Source: Gemmatimonadota bacterium (lineage in GTDB: Bacteria; Gemmatimonadota; Gemmatimonadetes; Gemmatimonadales; Gemmatimonadaceae). Taken from it: a DNA stretch of 48,395 bases. A model generated the notes under the pieces. It saw only the letters and a program-made list of their open reading frames with translations, had not been told where the DNA came from and ran no database searches. How positions within the stretch are numbered: the first letter of the stretch is position 1; each line of letters opens with the position of its first letter. The translations under genes and the position numbers were made by a program. Shown here one piece after another: positions 16,340 to 23,458 of the stretch. The stretch spans positions 1 to 48,395 of the forward strand of contig JAQBYI010000025.1 of assembly GCA_027622655.1 (NCBI GenBank), given 5' to 3'.

Positions 16340-17334
16340 TCCGCCGCCGGAGCGGCGTCTGGGTTCACGGCGCGCACATGCGACGGAGTGTTGTCGCCCA
16401 GGTTGCTCAGGAAACCGAGCAGCGCGTCGGCAAGTTCGTGCCCGCGTTGCGGTCGGTCCGCCGGATCCTTCTCGAGGCAGCGCATCACGATGGCCGCGAG
16501 TTCGGGCGGCACGCGGGAATCCACTTCGGTAATCGTGACGGGCTTCTCGTGGACGTGCTTGTAGCCGACCGAATAACCGTCGAGACCATCGAATGGCGGG
16601 AAACCCACCAGACACTCATACAGCAGCACGCCCGCCGCATAGATGTCGGCGCGGCCGTCAAGCGTCTTCCCCATCGCCTGCTCAGGTGCCATGTAGTGCG
16701 GAGTACCCATCGCGCGGCCGCCTGCGGTCAGACGCCCGTGAAATTGCGCCGTCGCGATTCCGAAGTCGGTCAGAATCGCATTGCGGTCATCGTCAAACAG
16801 AACATTGTCGGGCTTCACGTCACGATGCACCACGCCCTGCCTGTGTGCATAGTCGAGCGCCGATGCCACCTGTGCCGCGATGCGCACGATCTGGTCGACC
16901 TTGATGGTCCGATACTTCGTCAGGTCGTCGGCAAGGCAGCCGCCGCCGAGAAATGGAAGCACGAGGTAGACCACTTCGCCGACTTCGCCATAGTCGAGCG
17001 GTGTGCAGATAAGCGGGTGGACGAGCCGACTCGCCGCTTCGGCTTCGCGCCTGAAGCGGAGACGCATTTCGCTGTCGCGCGCGAGATGGGTGTGCATGAC
17101 CTTGACCGCGAGCGGCCGACCGAGCTGCTCGTGCTCGGCGGCATACACGTCGGCCATTCCCCCGGAGCCAAGCCGGCGTACTATGCGGTAGCGATTGCCC
17201 ATGGCGTGCCGCAACGCCGTGATCAGCGCATCGGGAACGCTCGGCGCAACGCGCACATCGGGAAGCTCAGCACCGCAGCTGGCGCACAGTTTTGCGGCGC
17301 CGCGGTTCCAGGTTCCGCAATCAGGGCAGAACAT
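16336..17334 (-). CDS. Soluble Ser/Thr protein kinase with N-terminal zinc ribbon
   Basis: 332-aa Hanks-type kinase. The protein begins with a zinc ribbon (Cys3, Cys6, Cys17, Cys20). The kinase domain runs from about residue 48 to 310: glycine loop LGSGGMADVY, VKVM (catalytic Lys), VVHRDVKPDN, TDFG and APEQ. There is no transmembrane segment or extracellular domain, unlike the kinase at the left end of the window. Its final GAG TGA overlaps the priA GTG start (GTGA), so helicase translation is probably coupled to it. The region upstream (17335-17415) is filled by an intergenic repeat. Its substrates are not deducible; the link to priA may be operon convenience. Confidence 0.92.
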   Translation of the reverse strand: MFCPDCGTWNRGAAKLCASCGAELPDVRVAPSVPDALITALRHAMGNRYRIVRRLGSGGMADVYAAEHEQLGRPLAVKVMHTHLARDSEMRLRFRREAEAASRLVHPLICTPLDYGEVGEVVYLVLPFLGGGCLADDLTKYRTIKVDQIVRIAAQVASALDYAHRQGVVHRDVKPDNVLFDDDRNAILTDFGIATAQFHGRLTAGGRAMGTPHYMAPEQAMGKTLDGRADIYAAGVLLYECLVGFPPFDGLDGYSVGYKHVHEKPVTITEVDSRVPPELAAIVMRCLEKDPADRPQRGHELADALLGFLSNLGDNTPSHVRAVNPDAAPAAE

Positions 17335-17347
17335 GGGATGAATCTAG

Positions 17348-17400
17348 GTGAGGAGCGCGAGTGATGAGTGAGAAGGACGTGAGGGGGTGAGGAGTGAGGG
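17348..17400 (+). repeat. GTGAGGAG-type intergenic repeat, copy A
   Basis: Low-complexity element built of GTGAGGAG/GAGTGA words that fills the gap between the HDAC stop and the kinase start. It aligns by eye with the reverse complement of 18346-18430 over about 50 bp (both run GGTGAGGAGCG, GAGTGA, AGTGAG, AGGACG, GGGGTGAGGAG), so the two copies are inverted repeats around the HDAC gene. A GGGGCCGGGCCCC palindrome adjoins it. Confidence 0.75.
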
Positions 17401-17415
17401 GCCGGGCCCCATACC

Positions 17416-18348
17416 CTACAGCAGGGCGCGGAGGTGGGTAACTGCGGCCTCGCCGAGGCGTTCCGGTGCGTAACCGCCTTCGAGCGCGCTGACGAGTCGG
17501 CCGCCGCACCACTGCTCGGCCCGCGACACCATCTCACGCGTGAGTCGCGTGACGTCGTCGAGTTCGAGCGTGAATCCGCCGAGCGGGTCTCCAGCCAGCG
17601 AGTCGAAGCCGGCGGAAATGATGACCATATCCGGCGTAAACCCTTCGCTCGCCGCGTCGACCGCCGCCAGAAACGCACTGACGTATGCCTCGCGTGATTG
17701 ACCGGCCGGCATCGGCACGTTCCAGACATTCTGGTGCGGGCCGCGGTCATCGGCCGGCCCGGTGCCCGGATACCACGGCCACTGGTGCATGGAGACGAAC
17801 CGAATATCCCCGTCGCCCTCCACGAGCGCCTGCGTCCCGTTCCCGTGGTGCACGTCCCAATCCACAATCAGAACGCGGTCGAGCCCCTTGGAGCGCCTGG
17901 CGTAGTGCGCTGCTATCGCAACGTTGCCAAAGAGGCAAAACCCCATTCCCGACGCGCGCAGCGCGTGGTGGCCTGGCGGACGAACGGCCGAAAAGCTGCG
18001 GAGCGCCGTACCCGAAAGGGCGAGATCCACGGCATCGAGTACACAACCGGCCCCGGCACTGGCCGCGGCCCACGAGCCCTCGCTCGCAATCGTGTCGGCA
18101 TCGAGGTGCCCACCGCCTTGCCGGGCAATCGACTCGACGAGCGCCACGTACGACGGCTCGTGCGCGAGCGCGATCTCATCAGGCGTGGCGTGGCGCCCCT
18201 CGAGGTGCTGCAAGGCGCCGAACAAGTCGAAGTCGTTGCGCAGCGCACGCGGAATCGCGCGCAACCGCCCCACGTGCTCCGGGTGGTTCCACCCTGTGTC
18301 GTGGCGGCCGCAGTCGGAGTGCGAGATGAAAGCAACGGAGGGGGTCAC
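17416..18348 (-). CDS. Histone-deacetylase-family (AcuC/HDAC class II-like) deacetylase
   Basis: Zn-dependent amidohydrolase of the arginase/deacetylase fold, 310 aa. The diagnostic motifs are present: RPPGHHA (charge-relay His pair), LIVDWDVHHGNGT (Zn ligands Asp and His), ISAGFDSLAGDPLGGF (Zn ligand Asp) and LEGGY with the transition-state Tyr. Bacterial members deacetylate polyamines, acetoin-related substrates or lysines; the substrate here is open. The frame continues to GTG 18363, but GTG at 18348 is 7 nt after AGGAG supplied by the adjacent repeat, so 18348 is preferred. It is flanked by inverted copies of an intergenic repeat and is last in a run of minus-strand genes. Confidence 0.9.
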   Translation of the reverse strand: MTPSVAFISHSDCGRHDTGWNHPEHVGRLRAIPRALRNDFDLFGALQHLEGRHATPDEIALAHEPSYVALVESIARQGGGHLDADTIASEGSWAAASAGAGCVLDAVDLALSGTALRSFSAVRPPGHHALRASGMGFCLFGNVAIAAHYARRSKGLDRVLIVDWDVHHGNGTQALVEGDGDIRFVSMHQWPWYPGTGPADDRGPHQNVWNVPMPAGQSREAYVSAFLAAVDAASEGFTPDMVIISAGFDSLAGDPLGGFTLELDDVTRLTREMVSRAEQWCGGRLVSALEGGYAPERLGEAAVTHLRALL

Positions 18349-18430
18349 CACCTCACTCCTCACCCCTCACAGATTCACATCGCTCCTCACCCCGCGCGTC
18401 CTCCTCACTGTTCACTCACGCTCCTCACCC
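18346..18430 (-). repeat. GTGAGGAG-type intergenic repeat, copy B
   Basis: Reading on the minus strand it starts 1-2 bp after the TAG of the 128-aa gene and ends at the HDAC GTG start, where it provides the AGGAG ribosome-binding site. Its 5' half matches copy A (17348-17400) in opposite orientation, and its 3' half adds further GTGAGG words. Confidence 0.75.
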
Positions 18431-18431
18431 G

Positions 18432-18818
18432 CTACCGTACCGGCCGCCGGAATCTGTGCGCAACGAGAAACGTTGATCCATCGCGCGCTCCGCTCTCGGC
18501 GACTGTGACGCCCATATCCATCACTTCCCAGCCATTCAGCTTGGTCACGAATTCAGACATCGGGAGCTCGCCCTGACCAAACCGGCCCAGCGCAGCGCGT
18601 ATGAGCGTCTCGAGCGGCTCGTCCTTGGCGATATCGAACGCGACGGCGTCCCAGAGCGCCTCGAACTGGACGCGCAGCGTTACGCGTTCCGGCCCGTCAC
18701 CTCCGACGCGCACGACAACGCCGCGCGGCGTGCGCAGCGCCGTGACGAACGGCCGCGCTTTCGCAACGGTGGCGCTACCGGTAGCTCCACGCGCCGCCCC
18801 GGTCTTGGCGGCACTCAC
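18432..18818 (-). CDS. Putative ubiquitin-fold (EsaB/YukD-like) small protein
   Basis: 128 aa, no confident family. After a basic Ala/Gly-rich tail (1-25), residues about 30-125 read as beta-beta-alpha-beta-beta. A Thr/Val strand (ERVTLRVQF) and the helix entry KDEPLETLIRAALGRF are followed by NGWEVM and by TVAESGARDGSTFLVAHR, the closing turn typical of ubiquitin-like beta-grasp proteins such as YukD/EsaB. There is no C-terminal Gly-Gly, so conjugation is unlikely. GTGA overlap with the 113-aa gene upstream and, through it, the GAF protein indicates a coupled three-gene unit. Fold assignment is inference and moderate to low in confidence. Confidence 0.7.
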   Translation of the reverse strand: MSAAKTGAARGATGSATVAKARPFVTALRTPRGVVVRVGGDGPERVTLRVQFEALWDAVAFDIAKDEPLETLIRAALGRFGQGELPMSEFVTKLNGWEVMDMGVTVAESGARDGSTFLVAHRFRRPVR

Positions 18819-19156
18819 GACGCGGCTCCTGCACCGGCCCCGGCACCAGCCCCGGCACCAGCCCCAGCAGCCGGGGGCAGCGATGAGAGGAACAGCGCCA
18901 CCTGCTGGTCGAACATGTACGACGATGCGTTGACGGCCGTGTCGCTCGGATTTCCCGCGGCAGCTGCCACACCGATCACGATCTCCTCACCGCCCATGCC
19001 CCGCAGCGAAACGTGAGCAGGTCCTTCCTGCTCGATGAACGCCGCGTATATGCCGTTCTGTCGCGAAAAGAACTCGCGCGCCGCACCGAGTACCTGCGAA
19101 CCGGCCATTGAGGTCGTCGCGGTTTGCAGCGTGCGATTGCGCTGGATGTGCGTCAC
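18815..19156 (-). CDS. Small protein of unknown function in the GAF-protein operon
   Basis: 113 aa, not recognised. A helix (GSQVLGAAREFFSRQ) is followed by about three strands (YAAFIEQEG, AHVSLRGM, EEIVIGVAAA), a second helix (YMFDQQVALFLSSLPP) and an Ala/Gly repeat tail encoded by 12-bp tandem repeats (18829-18885). Cytoplasmic by composition. It starts in a GTGA overlap with the GAF gene and ends in a GTGA overlap with the putative ubiquitin-fold gene, so stoichiometric coexpression of all three is likely. Confidence 0.7.
   Translation of the reverse strand: MTHIQRNRTLQTATTSMAGSQVLGAAREFFSRQNGIYAAFIEQEGPAHVSLRGMGGEEIVIGVAAAAGNPSDTAVNASSYMFDQQVALFLSSLPPAAGAGAGAGAGAGAGAAS
18829..18885 (+). 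repeat. 12-bp tandem repeats encoding an Ala/Gly tail
   Basis: Repeats of GGCACCAGCCCC and close variants at the 3' end of the 113-aa gene encode alternating Gly-Ala residues (AGAGAGAGAG). This is a likely length-variable disordered tail. Confidence 0.75.
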
Positions 19157-20358
19157 TCAGTTTCTCCGTGTCGAATCGGTTCGGTCCCACGTTCCTGTGC
19201 GCCGATCGGCAGTGAAAACACCACCGTCGCCACTCCACCCTTCGCGTCCTCAACGAGCTCCGCTCCCAGCATCGTCGCTAGAGCCGCAGCGAGTCGCCAC
19301 TCCACATCTTCCCCGGCGCTGCCCGGCAGCCGGTATTCAACCCGCTCTGACACCACGGCCACGGATGCGCGCACTTCGCCGGATTCGGCCACCAACAGTG
19401 CGCGCGTCAGTAATCTAGCGACGACGATGCCCACTTTATCGGCGTCGCCACGCACCACGGGCAGCGTATGGGTGGGCTCTTCGGCAATGAGATGCACACT
19501 TCCGTCGGGCGGCGCCACGGCGCGCATCGCGGCGCGCATCGCGGCGCGCAGCGGGGAGCGTGGGTCGAACGGCTCTGCGCTGGCCGTCACCCCGCCGCCT
19601 TCGATCTCAGCGATCAATGCGAGGTCGTCCACGAGCCGCCTCGCGGCATCCGCGGCCGGCGATCCGTCGGCCAGAGCGCCGAGCGCGGGCCGGATCGCGT
19701 CGGATGCAGCCGCGATGAAGTCGCGACCGACGCGCCTGGCGTGCGCGACTGCGATGTACTGCCGGTCGAGTTCGGTGAGCGCCTCGACCGCCGCGGCGTC
19801 GGCCCGTCGCATCCGATCGAGCAGGCGCGAACGCTCGGCCGCCGCCGACATCAGGTCGGCCACCAGCCGAAGCAACCCGCGGCGTTCGACCGTGAAGTCG
19901 TCCCAATTCCTGAAATAGAACGTGACGGCACCCAGGGCCGCGGTTCCCGACTGCAATGGCAGCGCCACCAGCGCGCGGAACTCGAGTTCCCGCGCCACTT
20001 CCTGCCAGTCTTCGAGATCGGGATCGGCGAAGACGTCGGGGACTTCGATCACGCGACGTTCGCTGGCCGCCTCGCCGCTCGGACCGAATCCGACGCGCAC
20101 CCGTACGTCGGCGAGCCACGGACGGAGTCGCTCGGGCCAGTTGTAGGCCGCAGCGAGGCTCATCAACTCTGATGCTCCCTCAAGCAGGTACACCGATGCA
20201 AACGACGCACCAACCACAGGCCCCACGCGGTCGAGCGCGAACTGAAACGCTTCCGCCGGCCGGTCGGCGTGCAGGAACGCGTGCACGATCTCGCGCACGG
20301 CCAGCATCTCGCGCTGCCCAGGTACGTCGACACCCGGCGGACCGAGCGGCGTGCGCAC
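19153..20358 (-). CDS. GAF-domain protein with degenerate histidine-kinase module
   Basis: 401 aa. The N-terminal GAF sensor domain (about 15-175; VGASFASVYLL, LVALPLQSGTAALGAVTFYF) is followed by a helical section matching a histidine-kinase DHp (FIAAASDAIRPALGAL then RLVDDLALIAEIE) and an ATPase-like domain (about 285-390). The phosphoacceptor position of SHELRTP is Asp220 (SDAIRP), and the N-box residues are Arg315 and Arg319 instead of Asn. The G-box glycines are not evident. It therefore looks like a pseudo-histidine kinase: a ligand sensor that signals by conformation or partner binding. GTGA-coupled to two small proteins. Alternative start is ATG 20307. Confidence 0.85.
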   Translation of the reverse strand: MRTPLGPPGVDVPGQREMLAVREIVHAFLHADRPAEAFQFALDRVGPVVGASFASVYLLEGASELMSLAAAYNWPERLRPWLADVRVRVGFGPSGEAASERRVIEVPDVFADPDLEDWQEVARELEFRALVALPLQSGTAALGAVTFYFRNWDDFTVERRGLLRLVADLMSAAAERSRLLDRMRRADAAAVEALTELDRQYIAVAHARRVGRDFIAAASDAIRPALGALADGSPAADAARRLVDDLALIAEIEGGGVTASAEPFDPRSPLRAAMRAAMRAVAPPDGSVHLIAEEPTHTLPVVRGDADKVGIVVARLLTRALLVAESGEVRASVAVVSERVEYRLPGSAGEDVEWRLAAALATMLGAELVEDAKGGVATVVFSLPIGAQERGTEPIRHGETE

Positions 20359-20415
20359 GGCGTAACGGCGGCGGGGCTTCAGCGGACCGTCTCCATCTCA
20401 CGCAGCGGCACAGGG

Positions 20416-21282
20416 CTACCGCGCGGCCGCTGCAGGCGCGTACAGCTTGGCCAGAAAGGCCTTTTGCACCTGCCGCGTCACCGGGCCCGGCTTCCCGTCA
20501 CCCACCGGTTTTCCGTCCAGCGATACGACCGGTGCAACGTCAGTAGTTGTGCCGGCAATGAACAGTTCGGCCGCAGCCAGCAGCTCCTGTTGCGTAACGG
20601 GCACTTCGGAAACTCGCACTCCCACATCGCGCGCCGCGTCGAGCGCGTAGTGGCGCGAGACGCCGGGCAAGATGTAGTTCGACAGCGGATATGTACGCAC
20701 GACGCCGTCGATCACGGCAAAGGCGTTGGTCGCAGCGCCTTCGGTGAGCACCCCGTCGCGGATGAGGAACGCCTCGTAGGCTCCGGCCTCGTGCGCGGCC
20801 TCACGCGCGAGCACCGCACCCATCAGGTTCACCGTTTTCAGGTCGCAGCGGGTCCAACGGAAATCGGGAAACGTGATGGCCGCAATGCCGTCGTCCCGCA
20901 TCGTAGGCGACGGCGTGAACCGCGAAGCGGCTGCATACACCGTTGGCTGTGTTCCGGCCGGCGGGAAATAGTGCGTCCGCGGCGCAGAGCCACGTGTCAC
21001 CTGCAGATAGACCGTCGCTTCGCCGGATGTGAGATCGTTGTCGGCTAGCAGTCGCAGGCAGACCGCCTCGAGGCCATCGACGTCCGGCGCGCCAAACGGA
21101 ATTCGCACCTCGGACAGGCCGTGCGTCATTCGCCGTGCGTGTTCGGGCCACGCGAAGATGCTGCCCTCGATCACGCGCACGACTTCGTAAATCCCATCGC
21201 CAAATACGAATCCACGGTCGTCAACGGAAACCCTGGCTTTTTCTTTCGGGAGGTATTCGCCGTTGAGATATGCCGTCGTCAT
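20416..21282 (-). CDS. dat: D-amino-acid transaminase (class IV)
   Basis: PLP enzyme that makes D-Ala/D-Glu from 2-oxo acids, supplying peptidoglycan precursors. 288 aa from ATG 21282, which gives the family N-terminus (TTAYLNGEYLP). Family motifs: VDDRGFVFGDGIYEVVRV, VTRGSAPRTHYFP, the PLP lysine in CDLKTVNLMGAVLA, FLIRDGVLTEGAATNAF and FIAGTTTDVAPVV. The CD-K-x-N-L pattern favours D-amino-acid over branched-chain transaminases. The gene is 57 bp upstream of the GAF/pseudo-kinase gene on the same strand. An enclosing longer frame from 21333 adds an unlikely basic tail. Confidence 0.88.
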   Translation of the reverse strand: MTTAYLNGEYLPKEKARVSVDDRGFVFGDGIYEVVRVIEGSIFAWPEHARRMTHGLSEVRIPFGAPDVDGLEAVCLRLLADNDLTSGEATVYLQVTRGSAPRTHYFPPAGTQPTVYAAASRFTPSPTMRDDGIAAITFPDFRWTRCDLKTVNLMGAVLAREAAHEAGAYEAFLIRDGVLTEGAATNAFAVIDGVVRTYPLSNYILPGVSRHYALDAARDVGVRVSEVPVTQQELLAAAELFIAGTTTDVAPVVSLDGKPVGDGKPGPVTRQVQKAFLAKLYAPAAAAR

Positions 21283-21383
21283 GGTCGAAAGGTGTCCGTC
21301 CGCAACCGAAGGCGGCAAGCGGCGGCGATGCAACCGGACCCGTCGCCTTCACATTCGTACGCCTGGGCCGTCTTACGGATGAA

Positions 21384-21402
21384 CAAGCCGGTCACCGGCT
21401 TG
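21384..21402 (+). promoter_or_regulatory. Perfect 19-bp palindrome upstream of the repeat-protein gene
   Basis: CAAGCCGGT-C-ACCGGCTTG is a perfect inverted repeat (9+1+9) lying 28 bp before the ATG at 21430. The one-base centre is too tight for an RNA hairpin but suits a dimeric regulator operator. The regulator is unknown. Confidence 0.35.
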
Positions 21403-21429
21403 AACCGCCAACGTGAGGGGCAACAGATA

Positions 21430-21804
21430 ATGACTACGCGAAGAACCTTGGCTCTACTGGCAGTGGCGCTGCTCTGCGGCGCACTGGCAACTGCCGACGC
21501 GCAGGGGCGCGGCCGTGGGCAGCGTCAACGGCCCGACTCGGCTCAGCGTCAACGGCCCGATTCGGCCCAGCGTCAACGGCCCGACTCGGCCCAGCGTCAA
21601 CGGCCCGATTCGGCCCAGCGTCAGCGGCCGGACTCAGGCGCGCGTGCAGGTGAAGGACGCGGGCGGCGTGGCGGCCAGCGGCCGGACTCAGCCGGACGCC
21701 AGCGCCCGGACTCGGGCGATCGTGCGGACCGGGGACGTGGCCGCGGTGGCCGCGGGCGCGGAGGGCAGAGACCACCACCACCGCCTCCGCCGGCTCAGTC
21801 GTAG
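21430..21804 (+). CDS. Secreted Arg/Gln/Pro-rich protein with RQRPDSAQ repeats
   Basis: 124 aa, not recognised. ATG 21430 is preceded by GAGGGG and begins a clean signal peptide (TRRTLALLAVALLCGALA, cut near ADAQ); the longer frame from 21121 is rejected. The mature protein is wholly low complexity: five copies of RQRPDSAQ, then RGR/RGG-type Arg/Gly segments and a polyproline end (PPPPPPP). It is strongly basic and disordered, so a cell-surface, polyanion-binding or matrix role is possible but unproven. Convergent with the metallopeptidase gene across a strong terminator. Confidence 0.75.
   Translation: MTTRRTLALLAVALLCGALATADAQGRGRGQRQRPDSAQRQRPDSAQRQRPDSAQRQRPDSAQRQRPDSGARAGEGRGRRGGQRPDSAGRQRPDSGDRADRGRGRGGRGRGGQRPPPPPPPAQS
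21520..21639 (+). repeat. Five tandem 24-bp units encoding RQRPDSAQ
   Basis: Units of CAGCGTCAACGGCCCGACTC-GGCT at 21520, 21544, 21568, 21592 and 21616 differ mainly at synonymous third positions (GAC/GAT, GCT/GCC); the last is the most diverged. Expansion by slippage or recombination is likely, and the copy number is probably strain-variable. Confidence 0.9.
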
Positions 21805-21860
21805 GCCATAGCGTAGCCGATTCTGGCAGCCAGACAGTGTGATCGGTGTGATCGGTGTGA

Positions 21861-21898
21861 TCAGGCGGGGCCGCAGGGCCGGCCCCGCCTGACGCGTT
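21861..21898. terminator. Strong terminator hairpin between convergent genes
   Basis: A perfect 12-bp stem (TCAGGCGGGGCC at 21861-21872 pairing with 21881-21892) with an 8-nt loop, followed on the plus strand by CGCGTTTT. It lies between the repeat-protein stop (21804) and the metallopeptidase stop (21907) and can stop transcription from either side. Three direct copies of TGTGATCGG/TGTGATCAG lie just before it. Confidence 0.7.
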
Positions 21899-21906
21899 TT
21901 CGGACC

Positions 21907-23430
21907 CTAGCCCAGCATCCGCTCAATGGACCGGACGAGCGGGGCGAATCCGAGCGTCTTTCCGCTCACGCGGGTGGCCTGCTCGTCCGCAAGTTCACGC
22001 TGGCCGTGGCCAAAGAGCTCGCCAACCATCCAGGGGCCCGCACTCGGATTGCGCCACCAGTCATCGTTGAACCGCTCCGTCAGCGTCTCATCGAGCAGCG
22101 CCTGCAACTGCCACGCCCGCAGGTACCGCGCCGAGTAGAACCGCGGATCCACGTCCACAAATGCGTCCGCCGTGCGGTACTGGAAGTCCGTAGCCTCTCC
22201 GAGCGTTTCCACGTAGAGGTCCGGTAACGCGCTCCAGCTGACGCCGCCGCCGTACAGCTCCATCTCATAGATGAGCTTGCCACAATAGCGCCGAAGGAAG
22301 TGAAGTTCCTCAAAGCCCGCAGACCGCAGGTATTCTCCGACGTTGGCTTTCTCCAGCCCGGTGTACCGGCGCAACCACCCGCCGTTCTTGAGCCGGTGGT
22401 CGAACAGCATTGCGTACGATTCGGTCACGGAATTGTCGCCAAGCCAACGATACTCGAACGGGAGTGAGCGTTCCGCGTTCCCGAAATGGAGGGCGTGGCC
22501 GAGTTCGTGCAGCAACGTCATCCAGTCGTTCTGGCCGCCGTGCGGACGAATCACCAGATGGACCTCTTCTGGAATGCGCACGGGCGCGCAGAACGCGCGC
22601 GAACGCTTCCCCTCTCGCTCTCCCGTATCGTATTTCACGCGGCCGCCGGCGTCCGGGCTCGCACCCATGTCGGCCACGTGCCGCCTCACTTCGCGCTCCA
22701 TCGCATCAGCCGGAAAAGCGCCATCGAACTCCCGAGCCCGCATCAGCGCCCCGACGTCGGCGCGCGTGGCCTCGGAGACCGTGAGCTTCAGCCGCTCCTT
22801 GAGGAAGCGCGGAAGCACATCGTCCCACATGCCCTGTGTATCGCTCAGGAATGCCTTGCATTGGTCCCGCAGGCCGCCGAGCGACAGTCCCGAAAGCGTT
22901 TCGAACGTGTCGATGTAGTTCGTGGCAACGCCTGCCGACGCGAACCGGTCGCGTTCGCGGTCGAGCTTCTCCTGTTTGAGCGGCGCCAACTCGGCTGCGA
23001 CAAGCGTTGCCCGGGCATCGTCCAGCACCCGTCGCTCGGCCGCCTCGGCCGTGTTCGCCATCGTGATGGCCGCGCGCTGATACGGTTCCACGGTGCCGTC
23101 GGGAAGCGTGATGGTCGCCGTCGCTTCCCATGCGAGATCGCGTTCGTCGAGCGGCGCGAGTTCCCGGCCAATACGCGAATCGATGGTCCACTCGAGCAGC
23201 ATGCGTGCGGACCTGTGATCGTCTGTGCCCGGCCTGGCTGCGTCGTATGCGGCACGCACTGTCTCCAGCGTTTCATCGCCGTACGCTTCTGCGTGGCGGG
23301 CGTAGATCGGCTGCAGGTCAACGCCCGTCTTGAATCCCGCCAGCGCGCCATGCACCTCACGTGACATTTCCTCAAGAAATGTCTCAGCTCGCGCGCGCAT
23401 TGGCTCCAATGCCCCGTTATCCCAAGTCAT
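21907..23430 (-). CDS. M3-like zinc oligopeptidase
   Basis: 507-aa metallopeptidase. The zinc signature HELGHALH is at about residues 313-320, with the third ligand probably the Glu of VTESYAMLFDH about 25 residues on. The all-helical architecture with a large N-terminal helical domain matches the thimet-oligopeptidase/PepF (M3) group; I cannot exclude M32. No signal peptide, so it is probably a cytoplasmic peptide-degrading enzyme. The ATG is 28 bp after the gspE stop, so it may be the last gene of the secretion transcript, and it ends at the bidirectional terminator. Confidence 0.85.
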   Translation of the reverse strand: MTWDNGALEPMRARAETFLEEMSREVHGALAGFKTGVDLQPIYARHAEAYGDETLETVRAAYDAARPGTDDHRSARMLLEWTIDSRIGRELAPLDERDLAWEATATITLPDGTVEPYQRAAITMANTAEAAERRVLDDARATLVAAELAPLKQEKLDRERDRFASAGVATNYIDTFETLSGLSLGGLRDQCKAFLSDTQGMWDDVLPRFLKERLKLTVSEATRADVGALMRAREFDGAFPADAMEREVRRHVADMGASPDAGGRVKYDTGEREGKRSRAFCAPVRIPEEVHLVIRPHGGQNDWMTLLHELGHALHFGNAERSLPFEYRWLGDNSVTESYAMLFDHRLKNGGWLRRYTGLEKANVGEYLRSAGFEELHFLRRYCGKLIYEMELYGGGVSWSALPDLYVETLGEATDFQYRTADAFVDVDPRFYSARYLRAWQLQALLDETLTERFNDDWWRNPSAGPWMVGELFGHGQRELADEQATRVSGKTLGFAPLVRSIERMLG

Positions 23431-23458
23431 TGGAGCGGAATATATCCGCGGCGGAGTG

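Noticed and set aside
17416-18348. HDAC gene as part of a transposon
   Set aside because: No transposase, integrase or target-site duplication is seen; only the inverted low-complexity repeats.
18432-18818. Bacterial ubiquitin-like conjugation system
   Set aside because: There is no E1/E2/JAB gene nearby and the protein lacks a C-terminal Gly-Gly, so only a non-conjugated beta-grasp role is suggested.
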